This document shows positions 8,062 to 16,714 of a stretch of 47,763 nt of DNA, piece after piece. The notes beneath the pieces are model-generated. The model searched no databases, was not told the origin of the DNA, and was given only the letters and a program-made list of their open reading frames with translations. The stretch is taken from contig CADANF010000025.1 of the NCBI GenBank assembly GCA_902789175.1, positions 1 through 47,763 of the forward strand, in the 5' to 3' direction. Source of the DNA: an uncultured Lachnospiraceae bacterium. GTDB taxonomy: Bacteria > Bacillota > Clostridia > Lachnospirales > Lachnospiraceae. Numbering within the stretch: the stretch's first letter is position 1; every line of letters begins with the position of its first letter. Made by a program: the position numbers and the translations under genes.

Positions 8062-8289
8062 ATGGAAGAAAGAATTTTAGAATTATTATCAGAGGAATAT
8101 CCGGAAATCGATTTTGAATCATCAGATGCATTAGTTGATGATGGTATTTTAGATTCATTAACAATTACAGGAATCATTGCAACACTTACTATGGAATTTG
8201 GAATCACAATTCCTTATGAAGAGATAATAGAGGAAAACTTTAACTCTATTCAGGGACTTGCTGCTATGGTGGAAAGGCTTCAGAAATGA
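8062..8289 (+). CDS. Acyl/aminoacyl carrier protein (DltC-like)
   Basis: A 75-residue acidic helical carrier. Ser32 in DDGILDSLTITG is the 4'-phosphopantetheine attachment site (consensus DSL). GGGAG precedes the ATG by 8-9 bases. The stop codon region overlaps the next gene's ATG at 8286-8289, so carrier and adenylation enzyme are translationally coupled. By analogy with DltC it would receive an activated acid from the adenylation enzyme and hand it to the MBOAT protein. The sequence does not say whether the cargo is an amino acid, hydroxy acid or acyl group. Confidence 0.92.
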   Translation: MEERILELLSEEYPEIDFESSDALVDDGILDSLTITGIIATLTMEFGITIPYEEIIEENFNSIQGLAAMVERLQK

Positions 8290-10385
8290 TAGATACATTG
8301 ATTAGGAAGTTTTTTGAATTAGAAGAAAAACAACCTGAAAAAGTAGCTGTAGCATTTAAAAATGAACAGTTAACTTATAAGCGGTTATGTGAAAGAATCT
8401 GCGGTATGGCAGTTGTCCTTAGGGAAAATGGGGTTGAGAAAAGTGATAGAGTCTGTTTTATGGCTTTATCAAAGCCTGAGATGGTAGTTGCATACTTAGG
8501 AATTCAGATGATAGGGGCAGTACCGGTTTTTCTTGATAAAAACTCAACTGCTGAAAATATAGCTTTGGTTTATGAGGCTTGCGGGGCAGCGCTCCTGCTT
8601 TGCGATAAGCCTTTAAAAGATGCGGCAAAAGATCTTAATGTGGAATCATTAAAGAAGTTTTATGAAGCTTCTGACGAGACATCTAAAGACAAGATAAGTA
8701 AGATAAAAGAAGAATATGCTATTCCTGATGAAGACGAATTAGCAGAGATTCTTTTTACAACAGGTTCTACAGGAACTCCTAAGGGAGTTAAGTTAGCATA
8801 TAAATCAGTACATAACATTTATATGAATACTATTGAAGGAATAGGCATTTCAAAAGATGAGATAATGCTTCTTCCTTTGCCGTTAAATCATTCATTTGCA
8901 CTTAGAGTTCTTAGAGCGACTCTTTATCAGGGAGCAACTGTGATACTTCAGAATGGTTTTACTTTTGCGAAGGCTGTAGAGGAAAATATTGAAAAGTTCA
9001 GCTGTACAGCAATGGCCTGTGTACCAGCTTCTTATGAAGTTATGAAGTCACAGATGCAGAATGCATTCAGCCTTGTTCTTTCAAAGCTTAAATATATAGA
9101 GTTTGGAGCTGGATCATTATCTGTTGCTCAGAGACTTGAAATATCAAAACTACTTCCGGATGTACATATTTACAATACATGGGGAAGTTCAGAATCCGGT
9201 GGAGCAATATTCTGCGATGTAACTGACTGCGTTAACAAGGGCGGAAAAGTTGTTTCATCCCTAGGAAGACCTCTTAAGGGTAAGGTCGAGGTAAGGGTTC
9301 TTGCACAGGACGCTCCAATAGATGATCCAGAAAAGATAAATGGTCATCTTGAAGAGTATTTTATTGATGGAAATGAGTCTAACCCAGGCAGAATGACACT
9401 AAAAGGCGACATGCAGATGGTAGGCTACTGGAATAATGAAGAACAGACCCAGCAGACGCTTATAGACGGATGGCTTCTTACAGGAGATCTGGCATATACT
9501 GATGATGAAGATAATGTATATATGCTGGGAAGGGCCGATGATATCATCAATGTTGGTGGAGAAAAGGTTTCTCCTATCGAGGTTGAAAATATAGCAGGTC
9601 AGTATGAATTCATCAAGGAATGTGCATGTCTGGGAGTAGAAGATCCGGACCATATCACAGGACAGGCTCCGGCACTTTTTGTTGTGACAAAGACTGGATA
9701 TGTGGAAGAGGATTTTGTAAAGTTCCTTTCAGTAAATATGGAACGTTATAAAATGCCAAAGGTTTTTATTAAACTTCTTGAACTTCCAAGAAATAGAATG
9801 CAGAAAGTAGATAGAAAAAAACTTACTCAGATCTATAATGGAAAAGAAGATAAGCCTTTAATGAATCCAATTGTTGAGAATCTTCTTACCAGAAGAAGTG
9901 TCCGTAAATTTACAGATCAGGAAATTCCAAGGGAAATACTGGATGTGATACTTAAGTGTGGATATTATGCACCAAGCGGACATAATCTTCAGACCTGGCA
10001 GTTTACTGTAATTGAGAAGGCGGAAGATATAGCCAGGTTAAAAGAATCAGCAGAGAAAGCAGCCAAGGAAAACAATGTGAATTTCTATGGATGGGAAAAT
10101 CCTAAGGTTCTTGTTTTAGTATCAAACGATAACAGAAATCCACTAGGATGTCAGGATGCATCAAATGCATCAGAAAACATGATGCTTGCCGCTCATTCTT
10201 TTGGTATTGGCTCAGTCTGGTTAAATCCTCTTATGACATTAAGAGATGTATCACCAGTCAGTGAGATTTTAACTGAGTTTGGAGTGCCAAAGAATCATAC
10301 AGTATGGTCAACTATAGCTATGGGTTATTCGCTGACCGAAGGCGCATTTTTAAAGAAAAAAGAAAATGTAATAAAGTTTGTTTAA
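8286..10385 (+). CDS. Adenylation (AMP-binding) enzyme fused to a nitroreductase domain
   Basis: 699 residues. Residues 1-515 form an ANL-superfamily adenylation enzyme. It has the P-loop-like LFTTGSTGTPKGV (about 157-169), NTWGSSESGG (about 297-306), LTGDLAYTDDEDN, GRADDIINVGGEKVSPIEVE, and the catalytic Lys region RNRMQKVDRKKL at the end. From residue 526 a complete nitroreductase-family FMN domain follows: NLLTRRSVRKF, YYAPSGHNLQTWQF, and the ENMMLAAHSFGIGSVWLNP segment. Adenylation enzymes normally stop at about 510 residues, so the fusion is real and in frame. It suggests that the carrier-bound substrate may be oxidised or reduced before transfer. The gene overlaps the carrier-protein gene by 4 bases and ends just before a strong terminator. 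Confidence 0.9.
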   Translation: MIDTLIRKFFELEEKQPEKVAVAFKNEQLTYKRLCERICGMAVVLRENGVEKSDRVCFMALSKPEMVVAYLGIQMIGAVPVFLDKNSTAENIALVYEACGAALLLCDKPLKDAAKDLNVESLKKFYEASDETSKDKISKIKEEYAIPDEDELAEILFTTGSTGTPKGVKLAYKSVHNIYMNTIEGIGISKDEIMLLPLPLNHSFALRVLRATLYQGATVILQNGFTFAKAVEENIEKFSCTAMACVPASYEVMKSQMQNAFSLVLSKLKYIEFGAGSLSVAQRLEISKLLPDVHIYNTWGSSESGGAIFCDVTDCVNKGGKVVSSLGRPLKGKVEVRVLAQDAPIDDPEKINGHLEEYFIDGNESNPGRMTLKGDMQMVGYWNNEEQTQQTLIDGWLLTGDLAYTDDEDNVYMLGRADDIINVGGEKVSPIEVENIAGQYEFIKECACLGVEDPDHITGQAPALFVVTKTGYVEEDFVKFLSVNMERYKMPKVFIKLLELPRNRMQKVDRKKLTQIYNGKEDKPLMNPIVENLLTRRSVRKFTDQEIPREILDVILKCGYYAPSGHNLQTWQFTVIEKAEDIARLKESAEKAAKENNVNFYGWENPKVLVLVSNDNRNPLGCQDASNASENMMLAAHSFGIGSVWLNPLMTLRDVSPVSEILTEFGVPKNHTVWSTIAMGYSLTEGAFLKKKENVIKFV

Positions 10386-10397
10386 ATTTTTAAATCT

Positions 10398-10428
10398 CCC
10401 CGGTGACATATTTATCACCGGGGTTTTT
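10398..10428 (+). terminator. Intrinsic terminator of the Dlt-like operon
   Basis: CCCCGGTGA (10398-10406) pairs perfectly with TCACCGGGG (10415-10423) across an 8-base loop and is followed by TTTTT. It lies 13 bases after the stop codon. Confidence 0.95.
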
Positions 10429-10592
10429 ATATATTGAAAAGTGGACTGGCATATGGGACAATGTTTTCGGATAAAGTGAATTGTTTGTGTTTTTTTTCTT
10501 TTAGCTATATATGACATGATAATAGGTATATAATGTTGGTTAAGAGACGAAAAATCTAAAGATATTGCAGTATATTATAAGGGGGGGCTTAT

Positions 10593-11804
10593 ATGGTATA
10601 TGCAAGTTTTGATATTGTGGCATTTCTGGTGGTTATAATCATCAATTATGAAGTGCTTAATCCCAGGGCGGATCATAGATATTTTATAGCATTTGAAGAA
10701 TATAGAAGATTCCTGCTAAGTGTTTTATTATTTATAGCATTAGATTTTATGTGGGGTATTCTGGATGCGAAGGAGATAATGTTCTGGCTCTATGTTGATA
10801 CAGTTATCTATTTCCTTTCCATGGCATTAACAGTTATCCTATGGACGCATTATGTTATTAAACTTCTTAATAATAATAATAAGTGGTTTGAGGTGCTGAT
10901 AGATTTTTTATGTCAGATCTATGCTATTTACATCATAATTATTCTTATCATTAATTTTTATAAACCGATATTCTTTAGTTATGATACTAAAAATGAGTTT
11001 ACTTCAGGTACAGCCAGGCTTATAACTTATGAAATTCAGATAGGGTTTTTCCTGCTTGTTGCTATTTATACATTGATCCAGGGAGGAAAGAGGAAAGATA
11101 GAGAGGGATGGAGATATCTTGCCATAGGGGTGTTTGGTATTGAACAGCTGATCTGTATAGGAATTCAGATGTATTACTGGGTGTTTCCTGTTTATGCAAT
11201 AGGTTGCTTAATTGGAACCTGTACATTGCATACTTTTGTTTTCGAAGATAGAAAAGTGGAATATCAGGAAAAACTTGAAAAATTATTAGAGATAAATAAG
11301 AAACAAAAGGAAGAGATCGGATCTGCTAAACAGGTGGCTTATAGAGATCCTTTAACAGGAGTTAAAAGTAAGAATGCTTATGTAGAAGCAGTTGAAAAGC
11401 TTAATGATTCAATTAAAAAAGAGATTATTACAGATCTTGGTATTATGGTTTTTGATTTAAATGACTTAAAGACAGTAAATGATACACTTGGACATGAGGC
11501 TGGAGATCAATATATTAAAGATGGCTGTATGATGATCTGTAATAAATTTGCTCATAGTCCGGTTTTTCGTATAGGTGGAGATGAATTCGCGGTTATACTT
11601 CAAGGCTCTGACTTTGATAATAGAGAAAGCTTAATTTCAGAGTTTGAAAATGAAGTAGTAGAAAACCTTAAAGAGGATAAAGTTGTAGTTGCTTCGGGTT
11701 TAGAAATATATGATCCCAATAAAGATAAATCTGTGGATGATATATTTGAACGGGCAGATAAAAAGATGTATGAACGAAAGAAATCTCTTAAAGAGATGAA
11801 ATAA
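10593..11804 (+). CDS. Membrane-bound diguanylate cyclase (GGDEF)
   Basis: 403 residues. The first 215 or so hold about six to seven membrane helices without a recognised ligand-binding motif. A charged linker follows (EYQEKLEKLLEINKKQKEEIG), then a GGDEF domain with DPLTGVKSKNAY, MVFDLNDLKTVNDTLGHEAGD, and an intact GGDEF motif at residues 328-332. It should make cyclic di-GMP from two GTP at the inner face of the membrane. The RxxD product-inhibition site normally five residues before GGDEF is absent. The start ATG has a G-rich site (AAGGGGGGG) just upstream. TATAAT occurs at 10529-10534, without a convincing -35. A c-di-GMP-I riboswitch relic lies at 35.3 kb in this window. Confidence 0.92.
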   Translation: MVYASFDIVAFLVVIIINYEVLNPRADHRYFIAFEEYRRFLLSVLLFIALDFMWGILDAKEIMFWLYVDTVIYFLSMALTVILWTHYVIKLLNNNNKWFEVLIDFLCQIYAIYIIIILIINFYKPIFFSYDTKNEFTSGTARLITYEIQIGFFLLVAIYTLIQGGKRKDREGWRYLAIGVFGIEQLICIGIQMYYWVFPVYAIGCLIGTCTLHTFVFEDRKVEYQEKLEKLLEINKKQKEEIGSAKQVAYRDPLTGVKSKNAYVEAVEKLNDSIKKEIITDLGIMVFDLNDLKTVNDTLGHEAGDQYIKDGCMMICNKFAHSPVFRIGGDEFAVILQGSDFDNRESLISEFENEVVENLKEDKVVVASGLEIYDPNKDKSVDDIFERADKKMYERKKSLKEMK

Positions 11805-11845
11805 ATTTCTGAATAAGGATGGATCAGGGATATTTGAAAAAATAC

Positions 11846-11874
11846 TTGATTATATGGCAAAAACGTAATAATCT
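11846..11874 (+). promoter_or_regulatory. Candidate sigma-A promoter for the SulP gene
   Basis: TTGATT at 11846-11851 and TAATCT at 11869-11874, separated by 17 bases, lie 50 bases before the sulP start. Moderate match. Confidence 0.4.
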
Positions 11875-11924
11875 ATTGAGTTTGTTAGGGAAATAACAAC
11901 ATAGAAATTATTAGGAGAGATATT

Positions 11925-13583
11925 ATGAACAAAAGTAAGCTGATCCCCATGTTTTTTACAACAATGAAGGATTATTCAAGAGAGCAGTTCATTAAAGATG
12001 TGATATCTGGTATCATCGTAGCCATTATTGCACTTCCGCTTTCAATTGCTCTTGCCCTTGCGTCAGGCGTGGGACCGGAGGAAGGTCTTTACACAGCTAT
12101 AATTGCTGGCTTTATTATAAGTTTCCTCGGAGGAAGTAAAGTTCAGATTGCAGGGCCTACAGCTGCATTTGCAACCATTGTAGCAGGAATTGTAGCAAAG
12201 AACGGTATGGGTGGACTGGCCCTTGCAACTGTATTTGCAGGAGTGCTGCTTATCCTTATGGGGGTATTAAGATTGGGAAAACTTATCCGTTTTATTCCAT
12301 ATACTATTACAACCGGATTTACAGCAGGTATTGCAGTAACTATTGCTATCGGACAATTAAAAGATTTCCTTGGACTCACATATCCTAAGGGGACAACAAC
12401 TATAGAAACAACAGATAAAGTTTTAGCAGTAGTTAAAAATATAGGAACGATAAATGTTGCAGCCCTTGCAGTTGGTCTTATCTGCCTTGCAGTACTTATA
12501 ATCTGGCCGCTGGTACCAAAGGTTGGAGAGATAATCCCCGGTTCACTGATCGCTGTATTCGTTGGTATCGGTTTGGTTAAAGGTCTTGGAATGAAGGTGA
12601 ATACTATTGGAGATCTTTATTCGATAAGTAATGCCCTTCCACATTTTACAATGCCTGATTTCAGCTGGGGAGCAATAAAGGGAGCTGCGTCAAATGGATT
12701 TACAATTGCAATCCTTGCAGCAATCGAGTCCCTTCTTTCATGTGTAGTTGCGGATGGTATGATCAATGACCACCACCGTTCAGATATGGAACTTGTAGCT
12801 CAGGGTGTAGGTAATATCGGATCAGCTCTTTTTGGCGGTATTCCTGCCACAGGAGCTATCGCAAGAACTGCAGCAAATATTAAAAATGGCGGACGCACTC
12901 CGGTTGCCGGAATGATCCATGCAATAGTGCTTGTATTAGTCCTTGTGATCCTTATGCCATATGCAGCACTTATCCCAATGCCAGCTATTGCAGCTATTCT
13001 TTTCATAGTAGCTTATAATATGTGCGGATATAAGACATTTGTACATCTTTGCAAGACAGCGCCTAAGAGTGACATTTTAATACTTGTTACAACATTTGTT
13101 CTTACTGTATGTTTCGACTTGGTAGTTGCTATCGGTGCAGGTATGGTACTTGCCTGCGTATTACTTATGAAACGTATGGCTGATGAGACAAATGTTTCAT
13201 CATGGGAATATATCGATCCAAAGGCTGATCCAGACTGTCTTGACTTAAAGGTTGTACCAAAGCATGTAAGAGTATATGAGATAAATGGACCTATGTTCTT
13301 TGGGGCAGCTGAAAGAATAGCAGAGATAAGTCTTAAGGATTACACAAAAGTACTTATTATCAGAATGAGAGCAGTACCTGCTCTTGATGCAACAGCTATG
13401 CATGCTCTTGAGGCTCTTTATAGTGAGTGTGAGAAGAAAGGGGTTAAGATGCTTCTCTCTCATGTAAATGAGCAGCCATATAGGACTATGGAAAAAGCAG
13501 GATTTGTTGAAAAAATCGGAAAGGACAATTTCTGTAAGCATATTGATGATGCTTTAGAGAAAGCTTCAAAGATGGAGAATTAA
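11925..13583 (+). CDS. SulP/SLC26-family anion transporter with STAS domain
   Basis: 552 residues. The membrane part (residues 15-420) shows the SulP signature: DVISGIIVAIIALPLSIALALASGVGPEEGLYTAIIAG, then GPTAAFATIVAG, and later GGIPATGAIARTAANIKNGGRTPVAGMIHA. The C-terminal cytoplasmic STAS domain (about 440-552) includes MRAVPALDATAMHALEALY. These proteins move inorganic or small organic anions (sulfate, bicarbonate, dicarboxylates), and the substrate cannot be decided here. AGGAGAG lies 6-7 bases before the ATG. It appears to be a single-gene unit with its own promoter and terminator. Confidence 0.93.
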   Translation: MNKSKLIPMFFTTMKDYSREQFIKDVISGIIVAIIALPLSIALALASGVGPEEGLYTAIIAGFIISFLGGSKVQIAGPTAAFATIVAGIVAKNGMGGLALATVFAGVLLILMGVLRLGKLIRFIPYTITTGFTAGIAVTIAIGQLKDFLGLTYPKGTTTIETTDKVLAVVKNIGTINVAALAVGLICLAVLIIWPLVPKVGEIIPGSLIAVFVGIGLVKGLGMKVNTIGDLYSISNALPHFTMPDFSWGAIKGAASNGFTIAILAAIESLLSCVVADGMINDHHRSDMELVAQGVGNIGSALFGGIPATGAIARTAANIKNGGRTPVAGMIHAIVLVLVLVILMPYAALIPMPAIAAILFIVAYNMCGYKTFVHLCKTAPKSDILILVTTFVLTVCFDLVVAIGAGMVLACVLLMKRMADETNVSSWEYIDPKADPDCLDLKVVPKHVRVYEINGPMFFGAAERIAEISLKDYTKVLIIRMRAVPALDATAMHALEALYSECEKKGVKMLLSHVNEQPYRTMEKAGFVEKIGKDNFCKHIDDALEKASKMEN

Positions 13584-13634
13584 AGATAATAATAATTTTG
13601 AGACATAGATTGATAAAAAAGTGAGAATATAAAG

Positions 13635-13684
13635 CTGTGAAAAGAAGGCTTCTAATTTAATGAAGCGCTTTTCACAGTTTTTTT
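13635..13684 (+). terminator. Intrinsic terminator after the SulP gene
   Basis: CTGTGAAAAG (13635-13644) pairs with CTTTTCACAG (13668-13677), with inner pairing GAAGGCTTC-like around the loop, followed by seven T residues. Confidence 0.88.
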
Positions 13685-13702
13685 ATATCTGCTTTAGAGT
13701 AG

Positions 13703-15056
13703 ATTCATATTCATGCTAACGGAATTAAGGCTAAGTATTATTATGATGTTAATAATCTTGTTTCAGAGATTGAGATCATCGATAAGAAGAGCAATGTTAT
13801 AAAAAAGTATATTTATACAAGAGATAAAATTGGTCAGCCTGTTACTATTGAGGAAGTAGATTCAAAGGGTACAAAGACAACTAATTATACCTATGATGCC
13901 ATTGGAAGACTTACATTAGAGCATATAGAGGATAGTAAGGGATCAATAACCTATCAGTATTCATATGATGAAGTAGGGAATAGAACTTCCCTTGAAGTTT
14001 CAACTTCAGGAACTATTAGTGGCATTTCAGATAATGCTACAAATGTAAGAACAGGAAAAACTACTTATACATATAATGAGAATAACCAACTTGTTTCAGA
14101 AGAATATAAAAATATAAAGACTTTATATTATTATGATGATAACGGAAATCTTATTAAAGTAGATAATGGTAATAGTGTTCAGTGCTATGAATATAATGCT
14201 ATTAATAAGCTTTCATCATATAAGAATGCTGCAGAACGTGAGTATAAGTATTTCTATGATGCTGAAGGAAACAGAATCGGAAAATCAGTAGATGGAAATC
14301 TTACTAAGTATGTAGTTACAAATGTAGATTCACTGGCCTATGTATTACTGGAACTTAATTCTTCTAATGAAGAAGTAAGACAGTATACTATTGCAGATGA
14401 TATTATAGGATTTTCATATGATGGTGGAGAATATAGCTTCATAGCAAATGCTCATGGAGATGTTACCTATGTAGCAGATGCTGATGGAAGTATTGTTAAT
14501 ACATACAGCTATACTTCATATGGAGTAGCTCTTATATGCGATGAGAAAGTAGTCAACTCTATAAGATATACCGGAGAAAATTATGACGATGAATCGGGAT
14601 TATATTATCTAAGAGCCAGATATATGAATCCTGAAACAGGAATATTTACGCAGGAAGATACTTACCAGGGAAATATCTATGATGCCATAAGCCTGCATAA
14701 ATACCTTTACGCAGCAGCAAACCCTGTAGCCTACACAGACCCAAGTGGAAATATGTTCACGCTGGCAGAAGCCGCGGTAAGTGTTGGAAGTCATGCTGTG
14801 CAGGCTTTTATAAGTGTATGGTCAGCTATGAAGGCATTGAAAATATTAAAGTGTGTTTCAATTTTAGCCGATGTATGTGATATTACTACAAGTGTTATAT
14901 CGATAACAACGATGCCAAAATGCTGTATTAGAATTATTATCTGGGGAAAGGAAAAATGGAAAAGTTGATTCAGAAATAAAAAATATTTTATATGGCTGGG
15001 CAAAAGAATATAAAGTAGTTATAGATTATTTTGGTCAATTATTTTATTTGTGGTGA
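13703..15056 (+). pseudogene. 3' remnant of an Rhs/YD-repeat toxin gene, 5'-truncated and frameshifted
   Basis: A start-less open frame runs from just after TAG 13700-13702 to TGA 14966-14968. It encodes YD repeats (YSYDEVGNRTSLE, YYYDDNGNLIKVDNG, YKYFYDAEGNRIGKS) and the Rhs core end (SGLYYLRARYMNPETGIFTQ, KYLYAAANPVAYTDPSGN). Past PSGN the hydrophobic tip (AAVSVGSHAVQAFISVWSAM…) enters a poor frame at an AAAA run near 14925. One A fewer restores an open frame (PNAVLELLSGERKNGK… to FYLW-stop) ending at TGA 15054-15056, seven bases before the next ATG. The gene has thus lost its secretion and N-terminal parts and probably carries a one-base frameshift in the toxin tip. It begins 19 bases after the sulP terminator, which marks a deletion or rearrangement junction. 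Confidence 0.85.
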
Positions 15057-15062
15057 TATAAT

Positions 15063-15464
15063 ATGACAGATTTTGGCGCAATTGTTTTTTTCTTTTTGGG
15101 TTCAATGTATTCTTTACTATTTGGAATTGGATATCTTTATTTTTATATTGAATCAAAGAATAAAGAAAATATAAAAGTAAATGGCGTAATAACGAGATAT
15201 AGCTATAGAGGCACAGCACCTCGTGGAACAATTTATTATGTGGTTTCTTTTGATTATAATGGTAAAGCATATAATAAAATTGTCGTATCATTCCTAAAAA
15301 AACATAAAAAAGGAGATGAGCTTACAGTGATTGTTAATCCACAAAAAATTGAAAAACAGTCAAAGGTTTTGGTTGTGGAAGACTGTAAGTTATATGTTCC
15401 GATAATAATGTTAATTCTTGGAATTGTTTTTGCCGTAATGGGCTATTTACTTTATAGACAATAA
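15063..15464 (+). CDS. DUF3592-like membrane protein, candidate Rhs immunity protein
   Basis: 133 residues: a membrane helix at about 7-28, a beta-rich middle (KVNGVITRYSYRG, YVVSFDYNGKAY, LTVIVNPQKIEKQS), and a second helix at about 112-130. This layout is that of DUF3592-type proteins. It starts six bases after the restored end of the Rhs tip, with GTGGTGA as a weak ribosome site, and has its own terminator after it. A small gene tightly coupled to an Rhs C-terminus is usually the cognate immunity protein. A two-helix membrane immunity protein would suit the hydrophobic toxin tip. Immunity is inference from position. Confidence 0.65.
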   Translation: MTDFGAIVFFFLGSMYSLLFGIGYLYFYIESKNKENIKVNGVITRYSYRGTAPRGTIYYVVSFDYNGKAYNKIVVSFLKKHKKGDELTVIVNPQKIEKQSKVLVVEDCKLYVPIIMLILGIVFAVMGYLLYRQ

Positions 15465-15472
15465 TTATTTTG

Positions 15473-15503
15473 GACTGTAGGAGAGATTCTTACAGTCTTT
15501 TTT
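15473..15503 (+). terminator. Intrinsic terminator after the immunity candidate
   Basis: GACTGTA (15473-15479) pairs with TACAGTC (15491-15497) across an 11-base loop and is followed by six Ts. It lies nine bases after the stop codon. Confidence 0.85.
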
Positions 15504-15572
15504 CTTTTGAGAACGAAATAAATTTTCTGAAGGTGATATCAGCGAAGATTATTGGAAAATTAAGAAAAAAAT

Positions 15573-15590
15573 ATATGACAAATGTCATAT
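15573..15590. promoter_or_regulatory. Perfect palindrome, candidate operator of the ABC/two-component operon
   Basis: ATATGACA-AA-TGTCATAT is a perfect 8+2+8 inverted repeat in the 248-base gap before the ABC transporter operon. The operon's own NarL-type regulator (20088-20717) belongs to a class that binds short inverted repeats, so it is a natural candidate ligand. No T tract follows, so it is not a terminator. Confidence 0.5.
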
Positions 15591-15751
15591 TCTTTTGGTG
15601 ACGGATAACACCTGTATTTTTCTATGAGAGTGATAGAATATCCTCAATGACAGAGGAAGAGGAAATATTATAAAGAAGATTAAAAAATGTTGAAGAGACA
15701 TGAAAGAAAATTGAAAAAATGTCGAGTGGACAGAAGCAAAGGAGTAATTAT

Positions 15752-16714
15752 ATGAAGGAAAAAGTTGTTTCAATAAATCAGTTAGTAAAAAGATATGGTG
15801 AAAAGCTGGCGGTGGATTATTTCTCGCTGGATGTATATAAAGGAGAGATTCTCGGACTTCTTGGACCAAATGGTTCAGGAAAGACTACAACTATCAACTG
15901 CCTTCTTTCTCTTCTTAAATATGATAAAGGAGATATAAAAGTCTTCGGAGAAAAGATCAAGGGAGATTCCTATGATATAAAGAAACGTATCGGTGTTGTA
16001 ATGCAGAATGTGGCAGTTGTAGATACACTTACAGTTGAAGAAAATATTGATTTCTTCTGCGGACTTTATGTAAAAAATAAAAAAGAAAGAAAGCAGGATG
16101 TGGAAGAAGCCTTGGAATTCACAGGACTTAAGGATTTTAGAAAGTACAGACCGAAGAAACTTTCCGGCGGCCTTTTAAGAAGACTTAATATTGCCTGCGG
16201 GATAGCCCATAAGCCGGAACTGGTTATTTTCGATGAACCAACTGTTGCAGTTGATCCACAGAGTAGAAATGCAATTCTTGAAGGCATCAGAAAGATGAAT
16301 GAAGATGGCACAACTGTTATCTATACATCTCATTATATGGAAGAAGTTGAGGAGCTCTGCAGCCGCATCGTTATCATGGATCACGGAAAGAATGTGGTAA
16401 GCGGTACATCAGCAGAACTTAAAGCATCTCTTAAGAATAGAGAGGTTATAAAGATAGGTCTTCCTAAGAAAAAGGGAGAAGAAAGTTACATAGCAAAAGA
16501 AATTCTTTCAGGCATTCTTGATATTAACCATATCTATGAAGCAAAAGAAATCGGAAGTGAATTAGTGATAAAATGTGACGGTGGAGAGCATAATCTTATT
16601 CATATCCTTAATTATCTTGAAGAAAAGCATATAGCTTTTGGTCGTATAATCACGGAACTGCCAACTTTAAATGATGTATTCCTTGAAGTAACAGGAAAGG
16701 AGCTGAGGGATTAA
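15752..16714 (+). CDS. ABC transporter ATP-binding protein
   Basis: 320 residues from ATG 15752, preceded by AAGGAG. The in-frame ATG at 15719 has no ribosome site. Walker A is GLLGPNGSGKTTT, the signature is KLSGGLLRRLNIA, Walker B is LVIFDEPTVAVDP, and the H-loop is YTSHYMEE. The C-terminal ~90 residues are the accessory region usual in ABC-2 exporters of the drug/antibiotic resistance type. Its TAA overlaps the ATG of the first permease gene (16714). It forms an operon with two permeases, a histidine kinase and a response regulator. This resembles DesK/R- or LiaRS-linked exporters that respond to membrane stress or antimicrobial compounds. Confidence 0.93.
   Translation: MKEKVVSINQLVKRYGEKLAVDYFSLDVYKGEILGLLGPNGSGKTTTINCLLSLLKYDKGDIKVFGEKIKGDSYDIKKRIGVVMQNVAVVDTLTVEENIDFFCGLYVKNKKERKQDVEEALEFTGLKDFRKYRPKKLSGGLLRRLNIACGIAHKPELVIFDEPTVAVDPQSRNAILEGIRKMNEDGTTVIYTSHYMEEVEELCSRIVIMDHGKNVVSGTSAELKASLKNREVIKIGLPKKKGEESYIAKEILSGILDINHIYEAKEIGSELVIKCDGGEHNLIHILNYLEEKHIAFGRIITELPTLNDVFLEVTGKELRD

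Noticed and set aside
7953-8207. Minus-strand frame across the MBOAT/carrier junction
   Set aside because: It is a shadow of two well-supported genes, with no ribosome site.
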